From NCBI GenBank assembly GCA_040285825.1, contig JAUPSS010000002.1, positions 372,001-436,000 on the forward strand: a stretch of 64,000 nt of DNA, read 5' to 3'. Shown here in pieces: positions 21,016 to 31,046 of this stretch. Origin of the DNA: Eukaryota sp. TZLM1-RC (taxonomy: Eukaryota; Metamonada: BaSk clade). The notes under the pieces were generated by a model. The model was given only the letters and a program-made list of their open reading frames with translations. It did no database searches and was not told where the DNA came from. The position numbers were made by a program, and so were the translations under genes. Numbering within the stretch: position 1 is the first letter of the stretch; each line of letters begins with the position of its first letter.

Positions 21016-23050
21016 GCTAAATTCATTGACAATGCTGAAAATGCAGCTCCATTATTATTTTCGCCTTGTACTTTCACGTTATTTATAGTGCAAGTTAATC
21101 AGAGTTCCCCGTTAGAATTGCTTGCATACTTGATACCCTGGAAAGTATTACGCTGTGGATAGAACCTACTGGACTGAAGGACTCTCTAAATCTCTTTAAT
21201 GGATTTAGGTGTTTGCAAACCAAATCAGTTTTGCTTATATCAAATATGGTAGTGATTGTGTTTTGTGTAAGGTTGTCGTTATTTAAAGATGTGTTGTTAC
21301 TCATCTGGTTTATTTGCACTACGCTTACTATCGTGTTTTTCACCTACCTGACGCTTTTTTCCACTGCTTCAAAGCATTTTTCCTCGGAATGTTTATAAGT
21401 TTTACATAGCCTACACCATTGATCGGACAATTTGGGTCGACCACTTCTAAAACTATTTTTGGAGCTGTTAAAAGAACCGTGTGACAGGCTTTATGCTTTT
21501 TGCGCAGGGGTTTGTATACCAAAAACTGTTCTAATTAGGGTTCTTCCTGCACAGGGATAGTTTGAGCTGGTGATCTCATATTTAGCCAGTCCGGTGCATC
21601 TTTGGATCCACTAAAGACTCCTGCTAATTTGTGATCATATTAAAGGCAACTTTTCTTCATTAAGACATTCTCAGGAACATTTTGGTCGGGTCAGTTATCA
21701 ACACATGGCTTAAGTTTTGCCATCCATGCATCAAAATAAACTAATTGCAACTTGTTAGGGCCGACACGTTGTTCTTTCAATTCGATTACCATTGTACCTA
21801 TTTCTCTAACATAGGATTCTTTGGAATGAAATTGAAGAGAGTCGCCTCGAGATTCATCGAATCTACCCCCAACATTGACAAAATTTTTGCACTGGAGTTT
21901 TTTGGGTGAAAATTGCACTAAAAATGCCTTACCACACCTCTAAGGTTTTTACCTTACTGGTTATGTGGATACATTTTGGCTATTCAAAATAACCTATTGT
22001 AGGGTTCTTGATTGCCATTATAATGAATTTCGTGGTCATCAATTGCATTCCTATTCCATTTGGCAAGTTTGGAAGTAGCAGCTTGATATTTTGAACGAGG
22101 AGCACTAAAATAGCAAGCTTCGAGTGCATCCATCTCGCAGGAGACCGCCGAATCAGTTGAATCATCTTACTTCTTTAAGAGTATAGAACTGTGATCGTAA
22201 CTCTCATAAGCGACATCGTCACGTGTTTTGCTGTGGGCTTTTCCAAAAAGGATGGGCCAGCGTTTTGCTAAATAGTCGCACCTGGCCTTTTCACATTCGG
22301 CTGGATCTACGTCTTTTCGAAAAACGTTCCGCGTCTTTCTCAGCCATTTGAAATAACTCATCGTCGTTTCAATCCATTGTATTATCGGGAGGACTGGCGA
22401 TGAGGTCCAATAAAAAATCCCTGGTCAAAGCCTCAACTGTCATCGCTGATTTTCTTCGGCAGAACCCTTGGGTGATTCTTTTCGTAGAAGCACAAAACGG
22501 AGTTGAATTGGAAGGTTTAATTCGACGAGGAAGTTCATCGTCACTTTCGTCCCCTTTTCTGCTGTTATCTAGATTTTGGGTTCCTTGGGTAACAATTTGA
22601 GGTCCCCTACTGGAGTTAGTCTCAGAAGTAGATGGCGAGGGAGTCTTATGGGAAGATTCAGTCTTGAACTGTTGTTAATCTCCTTCGCCCTCTGTTAATT
22701 CCGTGGAATGGTTAAAATACGCTGACAAACCATACTTAAATAGTTCGCTCGGAGTAAGAAAACTCTTCGTGTTAGGAAGGATTCCCAAAGAAGTGTATGG
22801 GTACGGGTCTACTGGAGTATCCTCTTCAGGATGACTGTCTCCTTGTCAGAGAAATAACTTCCTTTTTAAGAGGTAAGGCTCTTTTCAGCGGGGAGCTCAC
22901 TCTTCATTGGAGGACTCTGCTTATGAAAAGGATTACTCTTCCTGACGGAAGGACTTTTACCAGAGGAAGGATTACTCTTCTTTGCAGGAGGACTACTCTT
23001 CCGTATGGAAGGATCACTGTTAATGCCATGCCCGTAGAAGCCATTAATTA
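21016..23050 (-). pseudogene. gypsy gag and protease remnants
   Basis: Closest to the MITE (21090-21016) is a protease-like segment (NVKVQG..NNGAAFSALSMN). Further upstream are short frames without known domains, then the conserved block shared with 2835-3344 (21918-21691: REIGTMVIELKEQRVGPNK, YFDAWMAKLKP) and a stretch near 22165-21980. The part next to the 5' LTR (23050-22866) has repeated S-x-RKSNP-type motifs as at 3707-4138. Stops and shifts throughout show a dead gag gene. Confidence 0.5.
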
Positions 23051-23051
23051 A

Positions 23052-23186
23052 TAATGCTGTAAGGTTAGACATTTATACAGATAAGGAATAAGATATTTAT
23101 TAAATTTCACCGGCCCCTATAAAAGTCATCACTAGTAAAGTATGTACGATGATAAATGTAGTAGATTAATTGTTGACAGTACAACA
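23052..23186 (-). repeat. 5' LTR of gypsy element
   Basis: It is related to 198-333 and 4146-4284: on the minus strand it starts TGTTGTAC and ends CAGCATTA. It is followed by TTAATTAATGGCT, the slightly altered version of the shared junction motif. Its right edge lies exactly at the start of a non-LTR retrotransposon fragment, so it probably inserted into that element. Confidence 0.75.
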
Positions 23187-23850
23187 TTTGTTAATTTGCA
23201 AACATTTTATTATTTTTAGAAGCAAGGTTCACGATGCTGTAAGAAACCAATTATATTGTATGTGTGAGTCTCATAGAATTGAATCCTTTATGGAACCTCT
23301 GTTGCCAAATCTGTTTGATGCAGAAGCTGATTCTCATAAGAATAATAGAGCTGATGTCATATTACCTGGATTAGATGGAACCTTCATTTTATTGAATGTA
23401 ATGTCTGTTGATGCTTTTTATGCCTCAAATGAAGGGCTTGCTAATTCTGAAATTCATAATCTTCTCTCAAATGCTGAGAATTTCAAAATCAAAAAATGCA
23501 ATGAACCTTTGTCCAAATCGTCCAGCCAACAGCATGCGAAAACCAATTTGTATCTAATTGTATTTTCTCTATTTGGTTCACTTGCTCCCACTGCCACACG
23601 TTTTTTGGCAGATTTTGAAAAGATTGTGAAGAAACGAACAGAAATTTCGACAGATTGTTTTGGCAAAATAGAATTGTGTTTTCTATTCTTAAAGGAATGC
23701 TAAAGATAATTTCAAATGCTTTGCTTTTTTTTGAATTTCACTATGAGAAAGTTGCATCTGGTTGTTTTGTTTTGAGAGAGAAGGATTATTCAGATGTTGA
23801 TTTATAAGTTTTCTAATAAATAATTATAATTTAAAAAAAAGACTTATTTC
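23187..23850 (+). pseudogene. non-LTR retrotransposon C-terminal fragment
   Basis: From the knuckle region onward (LLICKHFIIFRSKVHDAVRNQLYCMC) this copies the family at 8336-9259, through RADVILPGLDGTFILLNVMSV to the end, with a frameshift near 23640. It ends in an A-rich tail around 23835. The upstream part is missing because the gypsy LTR joins it directly. Confidence 0.75.
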
Positions 23851-24695
23851 TATTTACATTAATGCATTGAATCACAATATTATTTTTGAGTAGCTTAATT
23901 GTTGTAATACCAATAAAATAAATTTAATTTATAGCATTTGGAAAATGAGATCCAAAAAGGTAAAAACAAATCTTGAAAACAAAATGACACTACTGGGAAA
24001 ACAACATTTAAATAAATGAGGAATGTGACAATCTGATCTTTTGTTAATGAGAGGTTGTTGCAAAGTTGTTGCAATGGGTCTTCTTAAAGGATTACCCTTC
24101 TCAGGAATTAATGAAAATGATTTAGAAAGATTTTTCTCAAAGAAATTAATAAACACTTTTCAAATAAAAAGTCCGTGATTAATACTTGGCTTCACCAGAA
24201 AAACCTTAAAAATAGATTTATCACATAAATAAATTTTTTTGGAAAGCGGACTTCGTCATTGCTGTCACTACGAAGGTGGGGAAAGATTCACCTTCATTAA
24301 ATTGTTGTTTACCACTTTTGTGGCATTGGGGTTCTGTAAATTTACAAGAGAATTGACAAGTCTGGTAGTTCTAGAGACAATGCCGTTATTACCCGTTGAT
24401 AACTCAGCTTGCTTCACTTTTTTTACGGAAATGATGTCTGAAAGTACTAGCTTGTTCCCTCGGGACAATCAAACTAAGAAAAATAGTGAGAACAACTACC
24501 CATGGAGAAATAGAAAAATCTATCTATTGTTCAGAATTAAAATCAACAAGTTCAGACGATGGAATGTTTCTCATCAACAGTAGACGAATAACTAAACCAC
24601 AAACAATAGCTGCAGTCACACCCAAGAAGTACAGTAACTGCATCTTGTTTTGTCAGGGGAAGTTGAGTGGCGACGAAGTGTAATGATAAGCAAAA
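23851..24695. other. no gene recognised
   Basis: Short frames on both strands show no recognisable domain. The segment may include the left end of the family A Fanzor element whose coding remnant begins downstream, but no shared left-end sequence is available in this window to place the boundary. Confidence 0.4.
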
Positions 24696-27010
24696 TTGGC
24701 GACAACAACAATTAGACCATTTTGCATTCGATTAACAACGATTTTCTGCCTTGATGTAATGACGATTCATCTAACTTTAGCACCCAATACTGAGAAAATC
24801 GAATATTACCTGCAAGTAGGTGACCTTGCTAGGATCCAAGACCTTTTGAAAGAAACGGACCTTCAACTGAACACTGCAACAATGACCTTTTTCTTCTCCG
24901 CCGGCCTCCGTATTTTGTCCTTTTTCGAGAATATGGCGGGTGAAACAATGGAAAAACATGCTCTGGCTCCCTCCGCAAGTTAATTTCCTGGCTTTATATC
25001 ATTCAGCCAGCAATTGGAAATACACTTTTTACGATTGAACCCAGACCAACAACTTCGGGGGAACCCATTCAAACATTCAATAAAAGGACTTTTCCACATA
25101 AACCCTTGCATCGGATGGTTTATCAGTCAAGGTAATCTAAAAAGACAACCCCCAAGAAAACCAAAAATCTTCACACAACCAGAAAAATCGCAACCGCCAG
25201 AACCAGTGGAGAACACGATATGCCTACCAAGAGTCCAAAGCGAAAGTCTAGACTTCAATGACAAATTCATCCTAGGCAACATTGGAGAACTGATGACCCT
25301 ATTAGCCTTCTGCCGTTGATGTAATTGAATACTCATTTTGTGCAATTGATCCTAACCACAATCAAAATCGTGTGGTTATTCAATTGAAACAAGAATAGAA
25401 TAACAAGAATGTTGACCATCAACTTTCGGAGCTTGTTCTAAATGCAAAGGCAAAGAAAAATATTCACCCACCCGTCTTGACCCACGCATCACCAAACTGC
25501 TATTTCGTACAGAATTTCCATGCATATCTGTATAGAATAGCAACGCTAATAGCATGGGTACCAACACATGAAGAAATCAAGAATCCCGACTTCCGTCCGA
25601 GAACTATACTGAACCAACTGCTGATAAATGGAAACCACCGAGCCCTGCGACGCAACAAGTTTGATTTTTTTATGAGAAGGCAAAAAACGAATAATGAGAA
25701 TTATCTTCATCTTACTGTTGTGAAATTACAGAAGTCTGTTTCAAATGGTTTTGAAGACCTGGATTTTTCTAACGACTTAGTGTGACTACAATAAATAATC
25801 CCGTCTTTGCTGCCTTTTTGTCAGACATCCAAAATTGCACTAGTTTAAGTTCTCAGCAACCAAGTCCATTTGGTGTTCACTTAGCAAATGAAGCTTGGAA
25901 ACAAAACAAGCGTTTGAGATTAGGGTTGTATCCAAGCGGACTTTTGGATAATTCTACTTGTATTTGCAATGAAAAACTGTAAGCCAATTTTCGTCATATT
26001 GAGAGTTGTAAGAAGTTTCTTCAATATTGGTCAGTTCTTCATAATGCTGTTCGTGATGTGACCTTCGAAATGTTCAAGTGTTACAATTTCAATTGCAAAG
26101 TAGAACCCTTGTTGAAGCATTATAGCGATAATAATTTGTTTGATTCTCGTCGTGGTGATTTAATTGCTCCTTTTGTGGATTCCTCTCAGGTTGTTGTTGA
26201 TTTTTTTACTGTTGATCCCTTTGCTTCAATTTATCGTGATGATGTCTTTGTTAGTTTTAGTGGCCACTTGGACAAGGCTGAGGTTTGTAAACGAGACAAA
26301 ATGATGAGTTATTGAATGATTTAAATCAGAACTTTTACTTAAAGTTTTTTTTGTTCCTATTGCCTCCTCGATTTTTGGTAGTCTGGCAGTCTGGTTTGAA
26401 TTTTCTCCATAATTTTGATATTCTTTGTCGTTTAAATGGTAAGAATTTTGCTGGGTATTTATGGAAGAATTGTGTCATTTTTGCTTTGTGTAGAAATGTT
26501 CCCAAGTATTTAAATTTAATGATGTCTAAGCTTTACAAGGATTCTTCAAGAGTTGATGTGGAGAATTTTGTTTCTTATGTGTTTTAGTTTGTTTTGTTTT
26601 GTAATTACGTAGTAAATAAAATTATCGAAATGGGATTAATTGAAAAAATTAAACCAATGGCTAATGGAAGAGAAACCATAATTTGGTTTGGCAGTGGAGG
26701 TAATGGGCCCTCAAGACAAGCTGTGAAAACCCCAAGGAAACGCTTTTTGAAGGAGATTCAGAAACATTTTACATATGTGATTCCTAATGGAGATGAACTC
26801 TACACATCTGCCAAAACGAATTGCTGTAAGGTATTCAATCAAAAGGTGTATCACGATGATGGGAGGGTGACCAATGATAAGTTTGTTTGCCCTCAATGTC
26901 AGACACTCTGGTCGAGGGACATCTCAGCCTCCAGAAACCAGCTAGAGATGGCCATAAGTGAGCACTACTACAATGACAGACCCGAGGCGTTCCGGAGACC
27001 CAATAGATAA
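24696..27010 (+). pseudogene. Fanzor-like nuclease remnant, family A copy 2
   Basis: Frames in order are an N-terminal helix (SAGLRILSFFENM), which matches the copy at the window's right edge (SGLHILSFLEDN); a region LNPDQQLRGNPFKH; and the RuvC-I motif EYSFCAIDPNHN near 25325. After frameshifts come ASPNCYFVQNF and RRNKFDFFMRRQK. About 0.9 kb of non-LTR retrotransposon interrupts here. The protein resumes with RuvC-II (IIWFGSGGNGPSRQ), GDELYTSAKTNCC (the usual DEF is DEL), the ribbon CPQCQTLW and the RuvC-III motif SRDISASRNQ. The nuclease cannot be made. The end of the frame is 172 bp before the Mei2-like gene. Confidence 0.8.
25700..26620 (+). mobile_element. non-LTR retrotransposon fragment inside Fanzor gene
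   Basis: This C-terminal fragment belongs to a fourth subfamily: NNPVFAAFLSDIQ, the knuckle region CICNEKL...HIESC, the endonuclease-like motif RRGDLIAPFVDSSQVVVDFFTVDP, and a decayed end at 26312-26587. It lies between the helix and RuvC-II parts of the Fanzor gene. Related short sequences (ACGAATAATG on the left, TCGAAATGG on the right) may be a worn target duplication. It contains a TAA at 25981-25983 and frameshifts. Confidence 0.7.
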
Positions 27011-27179
27011 ATGTTTTTTTATGTATTGCGTACCTGGATGCGTATTATGATGTTGCTGCTTTAACTATCATTTGATCGTGATATCATATTGTGATGGATC
27101 TAAAGTATGCTTAACGTCTATCAAGATTGCATGAATTGGTCAAAAGCCAGAAATGTGTTTTGACAGAATTTCTCAGTAG
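27011..27179 (+). ncRNA. candidate guide-RNA segment and right end, family A copy 2
   Basis: This noncoding segment lies between the Fanzor stop and the element's right end. Its last 40 bases (27140-27179, ending ACAGAATTTCTCAGTAG) recur nearly unchanged at the end of family A copy 1 (complement of 12703-12742). In TnpB/Fanzor elements the guide RNA scaffold lies at this place and the sequence beyond the right end supplies the guide. Transcription is not shown. The next gene's ATG follows three bases later. Confidence 0.45.
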
Positions 27180-27182
27180 TCG

Positions 27183-28895
27183 ATGACGTCGCCCAGTTCG
27201 TTTAACACTGCTAGCCTGGCTAAGCAGTTTGTTCCAATGTTTGTGACTTCTGATGCTGACACTGATTCTTCTGAGTGTGAGTCAGATACTCCCAGCCTGG
27301 CACCTTCTCTTGGAAGTCTCAACGATTACACTCATATCCTTTCTGGGAGTCGTAGCAACACAGACCCTACCGTCAATTTCAATCCTCGTCAGCCCAGTTC
27401 TGTCACATCAAAATTACAACAATTTACTGTCCGTCGTTCCAATTCCGAGTCCTCCATAGATCCGATTGGTGTCCTTCACCAACCATTCACCAACCCATCT
27501 CCCCCAAGCTCAGTGCCTATTGAACCAAAACCCGTAATTCCAACGTCGTTCAACTCTCTTCCTGCATCCCCTATCCTCTCAGCTTCTTGCTCGCCTATTC
27601 TTCCAGTCAATGACAAACCACAGCCCCATGCATCCCGCACTCTTTTTGTGAGCGGTCCCTTTGCCTCTCTTTCTGCAGCTACCATTCGTGAGATATTCTC
27701 TGACTTTGGTGATATAATGACCTTTCACATTGACTGCAAGGATCGAGGTTTTGTCTTGGTAACTTATTTTGATCTAAATCAAGCCAGGGTAGCTCAAAAG
27801 TCCCTAAATGGAACAAGATTGCCATTGACTGAAGACTCTAGTCAATTGAGCGATGAACCTTTAATTGCCAAGTTTTCTGTCCCTGCGGAGGGAGAATCTT
27901 CTAATCACCATGGAACTTTGGTTGTTTTTAACTTAACATCTACTGTATTGGACTCTGAATTAATGTCAGTGTTTGGAGCTTTTGGTCCTATTAAAGAAAT
28001 TAGACAAACACCTCACAAAAATCACCATCGATTTATTGAATTTTTCGACATTAGACATGCAAAAAGAGCTCAACAAACCCTCAATAAATCTGAAATATTT
28101 GGTAGAAGGGTTAAGATTGAAGCTTCAAAGCCAGGAAGTCGACGTTACCAACAGCAACAAATTCTTTTGGAATCACAACTTAAACCTTTCTGCCAGGGTT
28201 GTTCTCATTATCTAAAAGGAAATTGTCTGTGTCGCAATTTTTCCTCAACTGTACCTGCAAAATCAAGTTTGTTATCCACAGTAGGAGGTGATTCTGTTAG
28301 TGATTTGGACTCTTCATTAGGTCAGAATGATGACATGATGTTCAAAAGAAAACCTATGACTTTTCGCCGAAATTCTGATAGGTCAAATACAGATATTATA
28401 TTTGATCTTAATTTGGACAAAATCAAATCTGGTGAAGAAGTTCGTTGTACTTTGATGATAAAAAACATTCCAAACAAGTACCAAACTTCAATGTTACTTT
28501 CAGCAATTAATCAAAACCATGCTGGAAGTTTTAACTTTTTCTATTTGCCAATTGACTTTAAGAACCTTTGTAATTATGGCTATGCGTTTATAAATTTCAG
28601 GAATCCAAAATTTATCATCCCTTTTTACGAAGAATTCAATGGTAGACGATGGGAGCATTTTAATTCAACCAAACTTTGTGAACTCAAGTTTGCCCGTCTT
28701 CAGGGTCTTTCGGCTTTGTTTACACATTTCAAGAATTCTTCTCTACTCTCGGAGGGAAATAAGTATAGACCGTTGGTGATTCATTACCCAAATGACGAGG
28801 ATATGTCTTTTCCTGTTGAAGTTCCTCTTTCACCATCTATTAATTCTCTGGAAGATATTGAAAAAATTGCAGCCAGCCGCCGTTTTTGTCAATAA
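27183..28895 (+). CDS. Mei2-like RNA-binding protein
   Basis: This 570-residue protein has three RNA recognition motifs: RRM1 at about 155-232 (RTLFVSGPFASLS..RGFVLVTYF), RRM2 at about 240-318 (GTLVVFNLTSTV..HHRFIEFFD) and the diagnostic C-terminal Mei2 RRM at about 418-520 (CTLMIKNIPNKYQTSMLL, then DFKNLCNYGYAFINF). The first 150 residues are Ser/Pro-rich and probably disordered. Mei2 proteins bind RNA and control meiosis in fission yeast and development in plants. The role here is unknown. The ATG lies three bases after the right end of a Fanzor element, so its promoter and 5' UTR must lie inside or have been replaced by mobile DNA. It is convergent with AsnRS, 75 bp apart. Confidence 0.93.
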   Translation: MTSPSSFNTASLAKQFVPMFVTSDADTDSSECESDTPSLAPSLGSLNDYTHILSGSRSNTDPTVNFNPRQPSSVTSKLQQFTVRRSNSESSIDPIGVLHQPFTNPSPPSSVPIEPKPVIPTSFNSLPASPILSASCSPILPVNDKPQPHASRTLFVSGPFASLSAATIREIFSDFGDIMTFHIDCKDRGFVLVTYFDLNQARVAQKSLNGTRLPLTEDSSQLSDEPLIAKFSVPAEGESSNHHGTLVVFNLTSTVLDSELMSVFGAFGPIKEIRQTPHKNHHRFIEFFDIRHAKRAQQTLNKSEIFGRRVKIEASKPGSRRYQQQQILLESQLKPFCQGCSHYLKGNCLCRNFSSTVPAKSSLLSTVGGDSVSDLDSSLGQNDDMMFKRKPMTFRRNSDRSNTDIIFDLNLDKIKSGEEVRCTLMIKNIPNKYQTSMLLSAINQNHAGSFNFFYLPIDFKNLCNYGYAFINFRNPKFIIPFYEEFNGRRWEHFNSTKLCELKFARLQGLSALFTHFKNSSLLSEGNKYRPLVIHYPNDEDMSFPVEVPLSPSINSLEDIEKIAASRRFCQ

Positions 28896-28970
28896 TTGTT
28901 GTTTTTAATTTATTTTGCTAGTTTTTTGATGTATAAATATGATTCTTTATTAAATTCATTATATTCAAAA

Positions 28971-30479
28971 CTATGGCATAATTCTGCCAACTAATCTAGG
29001 ATATAAAGTCACATCTCTGATATGATGAACACCTAATATCCAGCAAATAAATCTCTCCAAGCCAAGACCCCAACCTCCATGAGGAACGGAACCAAATCTG
29101 CGTTGATCAATATACCAGTAATATGACTCTTCCGATAGTCCTTCATTCTTGAAGTTTTCTACCAATAGATCAAGGTCATATACTCTCATTGAACCACCAA
29201 CAATCTCTCCAACAGTTGGGACTAAAAGATCCACAGATTCAGTTACAAGGTGGTCTCCTTCCTTCACTCTTTGCATGTAGAAAGGTTTTTGAGAAGAAGG
29301 AAAATGTGTTAAAAAAATAAACTCGCCAATGGTATCGACCATTTTTCTTTCGGGCAGTTCCGGAATATCATCACCCCACTCATAAAAAGTCTTGGCTTCC
29401 TCATCTTTATAAATTTCGTGCTCTTTCAACCATTCAATCGCCTCAGAGTATCTCATCCTCCTAAAACCTTTTCTTGGACGGACAAAATCAGGATTCATTT
29501 CCAAAATTTCAGCAGCACATCGAGGGTCACTCATGGTCCTATCCACGGTGGAAACGACCATATCTTCAATAGTGTTGAGCAAGTCATCAAATGATATAAA
29601 AGGACACTCACCTTCAACATGAGCGAATTCAGACAAATGCCTTCTTGTTCTTGAAAGCTCAGCTCTATAAGAAGGCATTATACAAAAAACATCCCCCAAA
29701 GAAGGAAGTAGCGACTCAAGGTAAAGTTGAGAAGATTGGGTGAGATAGGCTTCTTCACCATAGTAGTCGAGCTTAAATAGAGTTGAACCACCTTCTACCT
29801 GACCCTTAACCAGTGTGGGGGGCATGACTTCATGAAATCCCTTGTCAAAGAAATGTTCTCGCAAATGGTGGGTAATAAATGATCGTAGTCTAATGATACG
29901 GGAAGCGTTGGTTCCACGAAGGGTTAAATGTCTATTGGTGAGCAGTTGGTCGACAGATGAGTCAGGGGTAATGATGGAATCAAAAGAAGAATCGGCTATT
30001 GAAATAATGCTGTAATAATCAACTTGGAGCTCGACACCGTTGGGTGCTCTGGGATCGCGGGCAAGTTTTCCATACAGAGTGATAGAGGACTCATTTGTGA
30101 GACCCTTAAAGTAAGCATACTTGGCTAGCGGACCGTTGAGTACACATTGGAGGAATCCCGTGCCATCACGTAGGATGATGAACATGAGAGACTTTCCCTC
30201 AGCACGGAGACGATGGACCCAACCGTTGATGATTAGGCGATCATCTGTAATGGTACATTCTTCGGATGTAGGTAGAACTTTGGAGATTTTTGTTTTACGT
30301 GCTTCTGCAAGACTTGGATCGGGTTGAGGAGCAGGAACATCAACAGCTTTCTGAGCTTGATCTTGAGCTTGCTTGTTGGCTTGTTTAGCAGCAGCCTTGG
30401 CAGCCTTTTTAGCTTCGATCATGGCTTGCTTCGCAAGTTTCTTTTGAGCAGACTTTGAAAGCTCTTGAGGTTCAGACAT
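28971..30479 (-). CDS. asparaginyl-tRNA synthetase, cytosolic
   Basis: This intact 502-residue class II synthetase charges tRNA-Asn with asparagine. An Ala/Lys-rich N-terminal helix (KKLAKQAMIEAKKAAK) resembles the eukaryote-specific RNA-binding extension. The OB-fold anticodon domain covers about 80-165 (INGWVHRLRAEGKSLMFI). Class II motif 1 is near FFDKGFHEVMPP, motif 2 is SYRAELSRTRRHLSEFAHVE (about 268-287) and motif 3 is GWGLGLERF near the end. The motif-2 residues and HVEGE fit AsnRS rather than AspRS. No targeting peptide is visible. The closest alternative, AspRS, is less likely because of overall similarity to eukaryotic AsnRS. Confidence 0.96.
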   Translation of the reverse strand: MSEPQELSKSAQKKLAKQAMIEAKKAAKAAAKQANKQAQDQAQKAVDVPAPQPDPSLAEARKTKISKVLPTSEECTITDDRLIINGWVHRLRAEGKSLMFIILRDGTGFLQCVLNGPLAKYAYFKGLTNESSITLYGKLARDPRAPNGVELQVDYYSIISIADSSFDSIITPDSSVDQLLTNRHLTLRGTNASRIIRLRSFITHHLREHFFDKGFHEVMPPTLVKGQVEGGSTLFKLDYYGEEAYLTQSSQLYLESLLPSLGDVFCIMPSYRAELSRTRRHLSEFAHVEGECPFISFDDLLNTIEDMVVSTVDRTMSDPRCAAEILEMNPDFVRPRKGFRRMRYSEAIEWLKEHEIYKDEEAKTFYEWGDDIPELPERKMVDTIGEFIFLTHFPSSQKPFYMQRVKEGDHLVTESVDLLVPTVGEIVGGSMRVYDLDLLVENFKNEGLSEESYYWYIDQRRFGSVPHGGWGLGLERFICWILGVHHIRDVTLYPRLVGRIMP

Positions 30480-30668
30480 CGATTAATATCAAAAAGGGAT
30501 GATAGGATGTTGTGAAATGGACTCTTATTGGGAGAATCTAATTTTATTTGATTTTATTTGAAAAAATAATGTAGTCCTGGAACAGACACATTTTAAAACT
30601 CAACCAAAAACCCTAACTGAAACTTTTACCTACTCAAAGGCCATTAATTGAATGACAAGAGATTTTCG

Positions 30669-31046
30669 CTATTCACTTGAATTGCATATCGCTTGTTCTA
30701 AAACTCCGCAATGTTCAAATGTATTCGAAATGGAGTTAATATAACGAAGAAGCGCTTTTAATAAAAAATAAAAAATACATTTGTGTTCTTCCAAATCAAA
30801 AAAATCAAATGTACGACCACTTTTTTCGAGAAGTTTTCCTAAATCATCTAAAATAATGAAACCTTCACTTTCAATGGTACCAAAAATTGAAATAGCAAGT
30901 GGGACAAAGTTGATGTTTCTGCCTCTTGCGCCATTGAGTTGTTGAAGAAGGACGTCGTTTTTTGTTATCTTGGACAGCACTGCAACTTTGAGTAAATGTT
31001 GAATGTCAGAATGGAACTTCTTCTCCACGGAGATACGGTGGTACAA
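30669..31046 (-). pseudogene. non-LTR retrotransposon C-terminal fragment
   Basis: A frame of 125 residues ends with INFVPLAISIFGTIESEGFI and FFDLEEHKCIFYFLLKALLRY, the conserved end of the RLE-type elements here but from a diverged subfamily. The endonuclease motif and everything upstream are missing. It lies 190 bp upstream of the AsnRS start. The intervening segment shows no gene. Confidence 0.6.

Larger units (their letters stand above)
13395..23186 (-). mobile_element. Ty3/gypsy element with three nested insertions
   Basis: On the minus strand the order is 5' LTR (23052-23186), gag-like remnants, protease, RT, RNase H, integrase and a chromodomain-like end, the standard Ty3/gypsy order. 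Inserted into it are a MITE (20600-21007), a short LTR element (16784-18378) and a non-LTR element (13538-15612), each with its own target duplication. The 3' LTR is missing: the element stops near 13395 against a Fanzor remnant. Without the insertions about 5.7 kb remains, normal for the class. Many stops show that it is inactive. Confidence 0.8.

Noticed and set aside
24239-24683. Plus-strand frames at 24239-24583 and 24486-24683 as host genes
   Set aside because: There is no domain, they overlap an equally long antisense frame, and they lie just before a Fanzor remnant. They are probably noncoding or decayed element sequence.
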